Source: an uncultured Acidimicrobiaceae bacterium
GTDB lineage: Bacteria > Actinomycetota > Acidimicrobiia > Acidimicrobiales > Ilumatobacteraceae
Assembly (NCBI GenBank): GCA_903904615.1
Contig: CAIVDG010000138.1
Coordinates: forward strand, 1 to 6,175
DNA: 6,175 nucleotides
Direction of reading: 5' to 3'
Shown: in pieces, positions 1 through 6,175 of the stretch
How positions within the stretch are numbered: the stretch's first letter is position 1
How the letters are laid out: the number at the start of each line of letters is the position of its first letter
The notes under the pieces: generated by a model
Told to the model about the DNA's origin: nothing
Database searches by the model: none
Seen by the model: the letters and a program-made list of their open reading frames with translations, nothing else
Made by a program: the position numbers and the translations under genes

Positions 1-213
1 TCGTTACAAAAGGACGTTGCGCTGGTCAGCCTGATTGGACCTATTGAAATTCTCCGTCGCGCAGGAGTAGACAAGTCGAAGTTTGCCAACTTCACGCCCT
101 ACGTAGCGGCAGCTGTCATTTTCTTGTGCATCACTATTCCGCTCACGCGTACCACCGACTATTTGCTTGAACGCGAACGTCGCCGCACAACAGGAACACG
201 GGTGCGCTCATGA
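1..213 (+). CDS. Polar amino-acid ABC transporter permease, C-terminal part (5' end outside window)
   Basis: Reading from base 1 gives 70 residues and a TGA at 211-213. The visible part begins SLQKDVALVSLIGPIEILRR. This matches the stretch just after the EAA loop in HisM/GlnP-family permeases (typical form: IKDTSLVSVIGVxEL). A last hydrophobic segment follows (about residues 35-52, YVAAAVIFLCITIPLT), then a basic cytoplasmic tail rich in Arg and Glu. Proteins of this family form the membrane channel of amino-acid importers and couple to a GlnQ-type ATPase. The next gene encodes exactly such an ATPase and overlaps this one by ATGA, which supports the assignment and implies one operon with translational coupling. 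The EAA loop and earlier membrane segments lie outside the window. The substrate cannot be told from this fragment. Confidence 0.85.
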   Translation, partial: SLQKDVALVSLIGPIEILRRAGVDKSKFANFTPYVAAAVIFLCITIPLTRTTDYLLERERRRTTGTRVRS

Positions 214-950
214 AGATGTCGGTACGCAACCTCGTGAAGTCCTACGGACATCACGTAGTCCTCAACGGGATTTCTCTCGACATTGCCGAAGGAACCGTGG
301 TGACACTCATTGGTCCCAGCGGTTCCGGCAAGAGCACGCTTTTGCGTTGCTTGAACTTGTTGGAACCAATTGACGATGGTGAGGTGTTCCTCGACGGCGA
401 AGACATCTCGCTTCCCGGTCTTGATGCAAACCCCATTCGCCAACGCGTTGGCATGGTGTTCCAAAGTTTCAACTTGTTCCCGCACATGACCGTGATGGAG
501 AACATCATCTTGTCCCCTACTCGTACTCGGGGTGTCACTAAGGCAGCAGCACGAACAAAAGCATTAGAACTTCTTGAACGATTCAGCCTTGCCGACAAGG
601 CTCAGGCATACCCCGATCAGTTGTCCGGCGGACAACAACAACGTGTCGCCATTGTGCGCGCACTCGCCGTAGAACCAGAAGTGTTGTTGCTAGACGAAAT
701 CACCAGTTCTCTCGACCCTGAACTTGTGAGCGAAGTGCTTGATGTTGTGCGCGAACTAAAGGCAACCGGAATGACCATTGTGTTGGCCACACACGAGATG
801 GGCTTTGCTCGCGACACCAGCGACTTGGTGTGTGTTCTAGACGGTGGACGCATTATTGAACAAGGGCCGCCATCTCAAGTGTTCACCGCCCCGCAATCGG
901 AGCGTGCGCAATTGTTCCTTCAGCGAATCATCGCTTCAGGCCGGTTGTAA
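210..950 (+). CDS. Amino-acid ABC transporter ATP-binding protein (GlnQ/HisP type)
   Basis: This 246-residue protein is the usual length for the family and hydrolyses ATP to power amino-acid import through the permease encoded just upstream. All ABC motifs are present in order: Walker A GPSGSGKST (35-43), Q-loop Gln85 in GMVFQSFNLFPHMT, signature LSGGQQQR (138-145), Walker B VLLLDE (158-163), D-loop SLDPE (167-171) and H-loop His195 in ATHEMGFA. The FQSFNLFPHMTVMENI stretch is characteristic of the polar amino-acid subfamily. The text after Walker B is ITSSLDP instead of the common PTSALDP; Ile/Val at this place is a known variant. The ATG at 210 overlaps the permease stop (ATGA), and an AGGA lies 14 bases upstream. 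A second in-frame ATG at 216 would shorten the protein by two residues. The substrate is not predictable; the function class is near certain. Confidence 0.95.
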   Translation: MKMSVRNLVKSYGHHVVLNGISLDIAEGTVVTLIGPSGSGKSTLLRCLNLLEPIDDGEVFLDGEDISLPGLDANPIRQRVGMVFQSFNLFPHMTVMENIILSPTRTRGVTKAAARTKALELLERFSLADKAQAYPDQLSGGQQQRVAIVRALAVEPEVLLLDEITSSLDPELVSEVLDVVRELKATGMTIVLATHEMGFARDTSDLVCVLDGGRIIEQGPPSQVFTAPQSERAQLFLQRIIASGRL

Positions 951-964
951 ACGCGATTACGCGT
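951..964. repeat. Small inverted repeat across the convergent stop codons
   Basis: ACGCG (951-955), loop ATTA (956-959), CGCGT (960-964): a perfect 5-bp stem that includes the ligase stop codon. It sits between the convergent ABC ATPase and acyl-CoA ligase genes, so it could contribute to transcription termination in both directions. The stem is short and neither side has a clear U-tract, so a terminator role is only a suggestion. Confidence 0.3.
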
Positions 965-2588
965 CTGGCAAGACGTAGTCGGCGAACTGGTCGCGAAGAG
1001 TCTTCTTCGAGAACTTGCCCACCGATGTCTTTGGCACTTCGGGGATGAACACCACATCGTCCGGTAGCTGCCACTTTGCGAGGCGCGGAACCAAGTGCTC
1101 GATGACTTCTTCTTTAGTGAGAGTGTCGCCTGGCTTCACCACAACACATGCAAGCGGGCGTTCGCTCCACTTGGGGTGAGGCACTCCAATAACGGCTGCT
1201 TCGGCAATCTTTGGATGCGACATAAGTTCGTTCTCAACGTCTACGGAAGAAATCCATTCACCACCAGACTTAATGAGGTCTTTGGTGCGGTCCACCAAAC
1301 GAATACGACCCTTTGCATCCACAACTGCAACGTCGCCTGTGCGCAACCAACCATCGGCAGTGAAGCTTTCGCCAGAACGTGGGTCGTTGTAATAGTTCGA
1401 AGCAATCCACGGACCTGCACACTGCAATTCACCGCTTGATTCACCGTCCCATGGCATGGGATTTGTTGTTCCTGGCTCCACCACGCGCATCTCCACACCA
1501 AATGCGATGAGACCAACAGTGGTTCGCAACTCGGCCTGCTCTTCTTGAGGAAGCAAGCGATCTGCCTTTGACAATGTGCACACTGCAGCAATAGGGCTTG
1601 TTTCTGTCATGCCCCATGCCTGCAAAATGGGCAAGCCGGTTTGTTCGCGGTATGCCTCGCTGAGTGCTTTCGGTACCGCAGACCCACCGCACGGAATGCA
1701 ACGAAGCGATGACGTGTCTTTGCCCTTCAACTCGGGAAGCACTGCCATCCAGATGGTTGGAACTCCAGCAGCAACGGTGACCTTTTCGTCCACGATCAAT
1801 TTCGCAACCGCAGGTCCAGACAAGTCTGGCCCTGGCATTACCAAGTCGGCGCCGGTGGCAACACCTGCATGTGCAAGACCCCATGTGTTGGCATGGAACA
1901 TGGGAACAACAGGCAAGATGATGTCGGATTCACATACACCAACGGAGTCGGCAAGCATTGTTCCCATTGTGTGCAAGTAGGTGCTGCGATGGCTGTACAC
2001 CACGCCCTTGGGGTTTCCAGTTGTGCCCGAGGTGTAACACATGGCCGCCGCCTGGTTTTCGTCAATGTCGGTAGGCCACTGCGCTGGCTGTGCGTTTGCC
2101 AGTAGTGCTTCGTATTCGTGAACTGTGTAGCCCGGAACAGATGTTGGCACTTCACCCTTGCCGTCGTACATAAACACCAAGTGCTTCACGGTGGTGAACG
2201 TAGACAACAGTGGCTCAATCAACGGATAGATAGATGTGTCAATGAAGATGACTTCGTCTTCGGCGTGATTCACGATGTAGGTGAGCTGTTCGGGGAACAA
2301 ACGAATGTTCAGCGTGTGCGCAACACGACCACTACATGGTGCAGCGAAGTACAACTCGAGGTGGCGCTGCGTGTTCCATGCGAATGTTCCGACGCGTCCC
2401 TGCTTGGAGATGCCCAGCTGATCGAACACAGTGGCAAGACGACGAGTGCGATCTGCCCACACGCCATAGGTAGTGCGCTCTATTCCCGCTGCGGTGGCGG
2501 TCACGATGTTCTTCTCGGGGTGATACTTCTCCGCACGATCGAATAAATAGTTGATGGTCAACTGGGTTGGCTGCATCAAGCCCTTCAT
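957..2588 (-). CDS. Fatty-acyl-CoA ligase (AlkK/FadD-like, AMP-forming)
   Basis: This 543-residue enzyme belongs to the adenylate-forming family, which activates a carboxylic acid with ATP and joins it to coenzyme A. Visible motifs are the phosphate-binding loop YTSGTTGNPKG (185-195), WGMTETSP (the A5 motif), GWLRTGD (413-419), DRTKDLIKSGGEWIS (433-447) and PKTSVGKFSKK near the C-terminus, where Lys525 is the expected catalytic lysine. The stretch HTLNIRLFPEQLTYIVNHAED (91-111, Thr, Asn and Arg included) is typical of AlkK-like medium/long-chain acyl-CoA synthetases. The frame is open up to 2678, but I chose the ATG at 2586-2588 because AAGGGG lies five bases before it and family similarity begins there; the 30 extra upstream residues look non-coding. 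The gene is a monocistronic minus-strand unit. Chain-length preference cannot be read from the sequence. Confidence 0.93.
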   Translation of the reverse strand: MKGLMQPTQLTINYLFDRAEKYHPEKNIVTATAAGIERTTYGVWADRTRRLATVFDQLGISKQGRVGTFAWNTQRHLELYFAAPCSGRVAHTLNIRLFPEQLTYIVNHAEDEVIFIDTSIYPLIEPLLSTFTTVKHLVFMYDGKGEVPTSVPGYTVHEYEALLANAQPAQWPTDIDENQAAAMCYTSGTTGNPKGVVYSHRSTYLHTMGTMLADSVGVCESDIILPVVPMFHANTWGLAHAGVATGADLVMPGPDLSGPAVAKLIVDEKVTVAAGVPTIWMAVLPELKGKDTSSLRCIPCGGSAVPKALSEAYREQTGLPILQAWGMTETSPIAAVCTLSKADRLLPQEEQAELRTTVGLIAFGVEMRVVEPGTTNPMPWDGESSGELQCAGPWIASNYYNDPRSGESFTADGWLRTGDVAVVDAKGRIRLVDRTKDLIKSGGEWISSVDVENELMSHPKIAEAAVIGVPHPKWSERPLACVVVKPGDTLTKEEVIEHLVPRLAKWQLPDDVVFIPEVPKTSVGKFSKKTLRDQFADYVLPDA

Positions 2589-2593
2589 GGTGT

Positions 2594-2599
2594 CCCCTT
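2594..2599 (-). promoter_or_regulatory. Ribosome binding site that fixes the acyl-CoA ligase start
   Basis: On the minus strand this reads AAGGGG, followed by ACACC and the ATG at 2588. Spacing and match to the 16S anti-SD are good, and it is the main reason for preferring this start over the upstream in-frame ATG at 2678. Confidence 0.7.
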
Positions 2600-2606
2600 C
2601 GGTTCG

Positions 2607-2619
2607 GTGGCGTCGCCAC
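2607..2619. promoter_or_regulatory. 13-bp inverted repeat upstream of the ligase gene, possible operator
   Basis: GTGGCG-T-CGCCAC is a perfect 6-bp inverted repeat with a one-base centre. It lies 7 bases upstream of the ligase ribosome binding site, inside the 93-bp divergent spacer between the ligase and the membrane-protein gene. This position would suit a repressor operator or a 5'-UTR hairpin. Which one, or neither, is inference. I could not identify convincing -35/-10 boxes in this GC-rich spacer. Confidence 0.35.
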
Positions 2620-2681
2620 TTCGCAAACCGTAGCAAGGACCTGCCGTCACTTGGAAGGCTGAAGCCGATACGGTTCACTGA

Positions 2682-3278
2682 ATGCGCAAGTTGCTGGTGG
2701 TCTTTACGTCGTTTTTGTTTGCCATCGGCACTATCGGCACAAACATTGGCCCCGCATTAGTAGACGACCATCCTGCGCTGGTCCTTCTTCTCAGTTCTCG
2801 AAACCGAAACCTGTTCGGATCGGTGCCGTTTATTGACCCATTGCCGTTCTTCCTCATTGGGTTTATTCGCCTCTTAGTAGCAGCAACCGCATTGTTCTTT
2901 GTGGGGCGCCTATTTGGAGAGCGCGCCTTGCGGTGGACCGAATCACAGGTGGGCGAAATGCCACGCATCTACCGATGGACCGAAGCGGCCACCATTCGCG
3001 CCGGCTGGGTTGCAGTGTTCCTCATGCCAGGGTCAAACATCGTGTGCCTCTTAGTGGGGCATCTCAAGATGGCTCCGAAGAAGTTCTTTGCATCAATCAT
3101 CGCGGGAATCATTTTCCGCCTCACGGTGCTGTGGTACGGCGGGAAAGCCTTCGAAGACCAAATTCGTGCTGCCCTGGACTGGATCGACCAATACCAATGG
3201 TGGATTGTTGGCGCCCTGTTTGCCGTCACCTTCTTTCAGACCTCTCGCCGAAAGTCTCCTGGCGCCCCTGAAGCATGA
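2682..3278 (+). CDS. Small integral membrane protein, DedA/VTT (SNARE-associated)-like
   Basis: This 198-residue hydrophobic protein has probable membrane segments at about residues 3-26, 54-75, 108-128, 136-153 and 172-187. Two parts recall the DedA/VTT fold: the FFVGRLFG stretch (72-79), which resembles the Y-x-GR-x-G after the first re-entrant half, and the AGWVAVFLMPGSNIVCLLVG to FRLTVLWYGG stretch (107-154), which resembles the second half with its small residues and late aromatic Trp. DedA-type proteins are membrane proteins linked to lipid scrambling and membrane-potential upkeep. The match is by eye and several conserved DedA positions are not clear, so a private actinobacterial membrane family is also possible. 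TGA directly precedes the ATG, so no longer start exists in this frame; no good ribosome binding site is seen. It is divergent from the ligase gene and ends 27 bp before tpx. Confidence 0.75.
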   Translation: MRKLLVVFTSFLFAIGTIGTNIGPALVDDHPALVLLLSSRNRNLFGSVPFIDPLPFFLIGFIRLLVAATALFFVGRLFGERALRWTESQVGEMPRIYRWTEAATIRAGWVAVFLMPGSNIVCLLVGHLKMAPKKFFASIIAGIIFRLTVLWYGGKAFEDQIRAALDWIDQYQWWIVGALFAVTFFQTSRRKSPGAPEA

Positions 3279-3305
3279 GCCACTTGCGGGCGTAGGCTCT
3301 GCGCC

Positions 3306-3803
3306 ATGGCACAAACATCATTCGGCGGCACACCCGTCAACACCGTTGGCGATCTTCCCGCACCGGGCGCATCGCTTCCCTCATTCACCCTCACCGCAGC
3401 AAACCTGCAGGACTTCAGCAATGCAGACCTCGCTGGCAAGCGCGTGGTGTTCAACATCTTCCCCAGCGTCGACACACCAACATGTGCTCAGAGCGTTCGC
3501 CGTTTCAATGAAATTGCATCATCGCTCGACAACACTGTTGTGTATTGCGTGTCGAACGACCTTCCGTTCGCACAGGGTCGCTTCTGTGGTTCAGAAGGTC
3601 TTGGCAACGTGCAGAACGCTTCTGGTTTCCGCGGCGGCTTCGGCAACGCATTCGGTGTCTTGCTGAACGAAGGTGCATTCAATGGCCTTCTTGCACGCGC
3701 TGTTGTTGTGGCAGACGAAAAGGGCAATGTTCTTCACACAGAACTTGTGTCCGACATTGCAAACGAGCCCAACTACGACGCAGCCATCAGCGCGTTGAAG
3801 TAA
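3306..3803 (+). CDS. tpx: Thiol peroxidase (Tpx-type atypical 2-Cys peroxiredoxin)
   Basis: This cytoplasmic enzyme of 165 residues, the standard Tpx length, reduces hydrogen peroxide and organic peroxides using thioredoxin as electron donor. The peroxidatic Cys60 lies in PSVDTPTC (53-60) and the resolving Cys94 in DLPFAQGRFCGSEG (85-98), the spacing expected for an intramolecular disulfide as in E. coli Tpx (Cys61/Cys95). Further family marks are SVRRFN (63-68), SGFRGGFG (106-113), GLLARAVVV with Arg131, and the C-terminal EPNYDAA. Cys81 matches the extra cysteine also present in the E. coli protein. The ATG is followed directly by the usual Tpx N-terminus; the upstream sequence has only a weak GTAGG as ribosome binding site. 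It may be co-transcribed with the membrane-protein gene 27 bp upstream. No clear terminator follows the stop. Confidence 0.96.
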   Translation: MAQTSFGGTPVNTVGDLPAPGASLPSFTLTAANLQDFSNADLAGKRVVFNIFPSVDTPTCAQSVRRFNEIASSLDNTVVYCVSNDLPFAQGRFCGSEGLGNVQNASGFRGGFGNAFGVLLNEGAFNGLLARAVVVADEKGNVLHTELVSDIANEPNYDAAISALK

Positions 3804-3804
3804 C

Positions 3805-3827
3805 ACTTATCGGGCGCCTACTTATCG
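3805..3827. repeat. Short direct repeat ACTTATCG x2 downstream of tpx
   Basis: ACTTATCG occurs at 3805-3812 and again at 3820-3827, exactly 15 bp start to start, separated by GGCGCCT-type sequence. It begins two bases after the tpx stop. It could be a regulator half-site pair, a remnant of an insertion event, or chance in a short spacer. Confidence 0.35.
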
Positions 3828-3856
3828 CACCACCGATTCGGACTGAATGGCCCGTT

Positions 3857-3868
3857 CTGAGTACTCAG
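3857..3868. repeat. Perfect 12-bp palindrome upstream of the helical-repeat kinase gene
   Basis: CTGAGTACTCAG is a perfect 12-bp palindrome in the 99-bp spacer between tpx and the kinase gene, 34 bp before the chosen start codon. It is followed by CCGGAACCGG (3872-3881), where CCGG occurs twice. Its position allows an operator for the kinase gene. It also falls at the compositional boundary, so a role as a boundary site is possible. Neither is shown. Confidence 0.35.
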
Positions 3869-3902
3869 CGGCCGGAACCGGTGATTGATGACGGGAAAAT
3901 CA

Positions 3903-6175
3903 ATGCCAAACAAGCGCAACTTTGACTTAAGTCCACTCAAAGGTCAAAAGATGGATTTCTTGCGGAAACTGTCTGACCTTGGACTGATTGACGCAGGTTT
4001 TCAAGCCCATTTAAGAAACGACTTCAGTGATGAATTGCTTGAATCCCTACACGGAGCCGTAACCGACGGCGACCCATCTCACTATTTTGACGTTTGGAAA
4101 TTGATTCTCGACGAAGATTTTCGTGCACCAGCTTGGTTGCTGATGTTGGTTGTTGACGGATTCAGGGAATACCCCTATGCGACATCGTTCCGCATGAAAC
4201 AGATTTCAGTTGGGCATCAACGAAAATTCCGCTTTGCGAAAACTCTTGCTGAAGCAGTGCATCGTCAAGCTGACGCTCTATACAACGAAGCCCGAAAGTT
4301 TCTGGTTCAGGGAGAAGTCGATAGAGCAGTTCATCTCTTCATCCACGCGTTAGCAGAGTTCAGATTTGCCCTGGAGAGCAATGAACTTTCAAACGAATCA
4401 AGTCGACGAGCAGCGGGGATGTACGCCGCTGCGGTTGCCCTTACCGGCAAGTGGATATCACTTCCTGATGATCTACTATTTCGGGCCCTTGACTTTTCAA
4501 AAAAATCGGCGATTCTCGGAAACTCTGGCAGTGAATCGCTCAGATACAGGTTTGAGATTCTGCTGCAGATTTTTGACTCCACTTCGGAACCTAGTTACCT
4601 AGACGAGTGTCTCGAACTAGTGAAAGAGCATCACACAAATAATCCAGACCTCAGCGACCTGTATGCAGAAACGTTCATGAGGCGTTCAATTCTTCTTGGT
4701 AGCGACGATCGTAATCTTCGACTTGCTGAGCGTTTCATTGAAAGTCATACAGGTAGTGATCCCCTGACTCAAACACGTCTTGCCTGCCTCTCAGTAATCA
4801 TCAACAGGATGAAAACAGGACAGTTTGACTTGCCAGCAACTGGAATCGCTCTACCAAACGGTTTAGCCACGGAGATCTCCCAAAATCCAAATGAACTTCG
4901 CCACGATCTCCTTAGAGATTTGGTAAGAGAACTAGAGGACCTTGCACATAGGTCAACATCGCTTTCGCCACTCTTCATGAGTGTGAACCTGCTTCGAAGC
5001 AACACGGCGTTACCATCTGGAACGAGTTCTCAGCAATTACGCGACATCTATTATGAGTGTGCAGGTCGACTTCGGTTGAAACTCCCTTACGATCGCCATT
5101 TCAAAATTGAATGGGCGCTTGCGAGTTTGCAATCAAGTCATTTCAATCGAGACCAAATGCAAGTTCGCGAAGAATTGAAAAGGATGGCTTCACTTGACCC
5201 AAGATGGGCGATGCCACACATTGCGATGGCAAAATTTCAAGAGCGACTCAACTCAGATGCGACCGAAATTGAAAGAACTTGGCAAAAGGCCGCTCAACTC
5301 TCGCTCACCTCGCAAAATCTACGCCGAGCATCCATGGGCGGACGGAGTGTCTTTGAGGTGTCCGATGCCCGCGGCATCGTAAGTGATTTATTTGTTTTCA
5401 AACCAACAACAGAAGACAATGCTGTTCAAGAACGGGACAACATATTGGCCCTCAGTCAAGTTATTGAAAGGAACCAACACGACCTTCGAGACTTTGGGCT
5501 CTCTCGGTCACTGGCAATTCTGCCGAATCCAGATCCCTCAGAACCTTATAACTCTGTTATTCACGTGCTCCAAAGACAGCGTGGGAGAACCCTTGAGCAC
5601 ATGGTCGGCGATGACGCAATTCGATTTGTGCCAAAGGCTGTTGAATTACTTGCACTGTTTCACAACGCAGCCGGCCCACCGACATCCAACTCAACGGGCT
5701 GGCAACCGGTCAAAAAGAAACTCAACCATTGGCTCAAGACATTTGGTGGTCCCGAATTGACAACGACCTTGCGAGCCGATTTTGAATCTACATTTCCAAC
5801 TAATGCTCCCTTGGTCAAGAAGCGCGACGGACACGCAGGTAATTGGCTCGCACTCACGGATGGACGAATCGCTGCAATTGACCTCGAATCGCGAGAATAT
5901 GTTCCCTTATGTCTTGACCTGGCTCAGTTAAGCGAAGACCACATGTTGATTCCTCCCAATGACGAGGGCTGGGAATTCCGCTTGAAACTACTTGAAAGAT
6001 ACATTTCAAGACTTTCAATAACAGTTGACAACAGCCTAGCCGAGAACTCATTCGCATGGTTCGTGTTGTTTAGAGCTTTGTTTCTAGCGACTAAGGAAAC
6101 TGTCAGCAAATCCGATGCTAAGCACGCAAGACAAATTTGCGAGATGATTGCAACCCACAATGAGGAACAACGACA
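3903..6175 (+). CDS. TPR-like helical-repeat protein fused to a divergent APH/choline-kinase-like kinase domain (3' end outside window)
   Basis: The frame is open from 3903 to the window edge: 757 codons plus two bases, no stop. Residues 1 to about 470 look all-helical with degenerate TPR-like units, clearest at 127-157 (YNEARKFLVQGEVDRAV...) and 422-468. From about 477 a kinase N-lobe follows: GGRSVFEVSD (479-488), then FVFKP with Lys500 as likely ATP-binding lysine, and Glu510 as the helix-C partner. A hinge-like HVLQRQRGRTL (554-564) precedes helix AVELLALFH (579-587). The catalytic loop is RDGHAGN (641-647: Asp642, Asn647) and the metal site IDLE (Asp660). The spacing matches the APH pattern D-x-H-x-x-N, but the usual HG before the Asp is KR. 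In-frame ATGs are at 3888 and 3903, after a TGA at 3882; GGGA six bases before 3903 favours that start. AGA/AGG codons and lower GC suggest transfer. Substrate unknown: protein or small molecule. Confidence 0.8.
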   Translation, partial: MPNKRNFDLSPLKGQKMDFLRKLSDLGLIDAGFQAHLRNDFSDELLESLHGAVTDGDPSHYFDVWKLILDEDFRAPAWLLMLVVDGFREYPYATSFRMKQISVGHQRKFRFAKTLAEAVHRQADALYNEARKFLVQGEVDRAVHLFIHALAEFRFALESNELSNESSRRAAGMYAAAVALTGKWISLPDDLLFRALDFSKKSAILGNSGSESLRYRFEILLQIFDSTSEPSYLDECLELVKEHHTNNPDLSDLYAETFMRRSILLGSDDRNLRLAERFIESHTGSDPLTQTRLACLSVIINRMKTGQFDLPATGIALPNGLATEISQNPNELRHDLLRDLVRELEDLAHRSTSLSPLFMSVNLLRSNTALPSGTSSQQLRDIYYECAGRLRLKLPYDRHFKIEWALASLQSSHFNRDQMQVREELKRMASLDPRWAMPHIAMAKFQERLNSDATEIERTWQKAAQLSLTSQNLRRASMGGRSVFEVSDARGIVSDLFVFKPTTEDNAVQERDNILALSQVIERNQHDLRDFGLSRSLAILPNPDPSEPYNSVIHVLQRQRGRTLEHMVGDDAIRFVPKAVELLALFHNAAGPPTSNSTGWQPVKKKLNHWLKTFGGPELTTTLRADFESTFPTNAPLVKKRDGHAGNWLALTDGRIAAIDLESREYVPLCLDLAQLSEDHMLIPPNDEGWEFRLKLLERYISRLSITVDNSLAENSFAWFVLFRALFLATKETVSKSDAKHARQICEMIATHNEEQR

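Noticed and set aside
1095..2546. Several open frames on the + strand (1095-1439, 1576-1980, 1869-2105, 2118-2546) opposite the ligase gene.
   Set aside because: They give no recognisable motifs, have odd composition rich in Cys, His and Trp, and lie antisense to a clear ligase carrying all family motifs.
2589..2678. A 30-residue N-terminal extension of the acyl-CoA ligase from the in-frame ATG at 2678.
   Set aside because: The extension is basic and unlike the family, covers the inverted repeat and divergent spacer, and a good ribosome binding site directly precedes the ATG at 2588.
3088..3666. A 192-codon + strand frame overlapping the end of the membrane-protein gene and most of tpx.
   Set aside because: It has low-complexity Ser/Pro/His-rich translation and is out of frame with two well-supported genes.
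3804..3902. A rho-independent terminator after tpx.
   Set aside because: The possible stems (CCGA-T-TCGG at 3833-3841, the 12-bp palindrome) are short and none is followed by a run of T.
3545..3925. A 126-codon + strand frame running from tpx through the spacer before the kinase gene.
   Set aside because: It lies in a shifted frame of tpx, its translation is Arg-rich without motifs, and its start is inside tpx.
5194..5760. Two + strand frames (5194-5382 and 5383-5760) within the kinase gene region.
   Set aside because: They are shifted-frame shadows; the continuous frame from 3903 runs through both and carries the kinase residues.
3903..6175. Reading the last gene's kinase domain as HipA or a canonical Ser/Thr kinase.
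   Set aside because: There is no HRD-x-K-x-x-N or DFG; the D-x-H-x-x-N spacing and IDLE metal site fit an APH-like layout better.

Overview
The window looks like an actinobacterial chromosome segment. Host-like genes fill the left two thirds, and a compositionally different, probably acquired gene fills the right third. The host-like genes have moderately high GC: hand-counted sample lines give 36/60 at 601-660 and 37/60 at 3361-3420. The ABC, membrane-protein and tpx genes use essentially only CGN arginine codons. The gene mix (polar amino-acid ABC transporter, AlkK-type acyl-CoA ligase, Tpx) and the moderate GC fit an Acidimicrobiia-like actinobacterium. That placement is an inference from gene style, not from a marker gene.

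Layout. (1) 1-950, + strand: the 3' end of a polar amino-acid ABC permease gene, overlapping by ATGA the complete gene for its ATPase. This is the end of an uptake operon. (2) 957-2588, - strand: a fatty-acyl-CoA ligase gene, convergent with the ABC operon with only 6 bp between the stop codons. (3) 2589-2681: a 93-bp divergent intergenic region with a 13-bp inverted repeat just upstream of the ligase ribosome binding site. (4) 2682-3803, + strand: a small integral membrane protein resembling the DedA/VTT family, then 27 bp later a thiol peroxidase (tpx). (5) 3804-3902: a short spacer containing an 8-bp direct repeat and a perfect 12-bp palindrome. (6) 3903 to the window end, + strand: one long open gene of at least 757 codons with no stop before the edge. 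Its product has a long alpha-helical, TPR-like N-terminal region followed by a divergent kinase domain of the aminoglycoside/choline kinase-like (APH) type.

The left-hand genes are ordinary metabolism: amino-acid uptake, fatty-acid activation and peroxide detoxification. The last gene is the item of interest. It is AT-richer (25/60 GC at 4081-4140, 28/60 at 4561-4620), uses about 21 AGA/AGG arginine codons, and joins a helical scaffold to a kinase whose catalytic loop lacks the usual HGD or HRD. Its partners, if any, lie beyond the right edge, so whether it belongs to a defence, signalling or modification system cannot be decided here. No rRNA, tRNA, CRISPR array, transposase or integrase was recognised.
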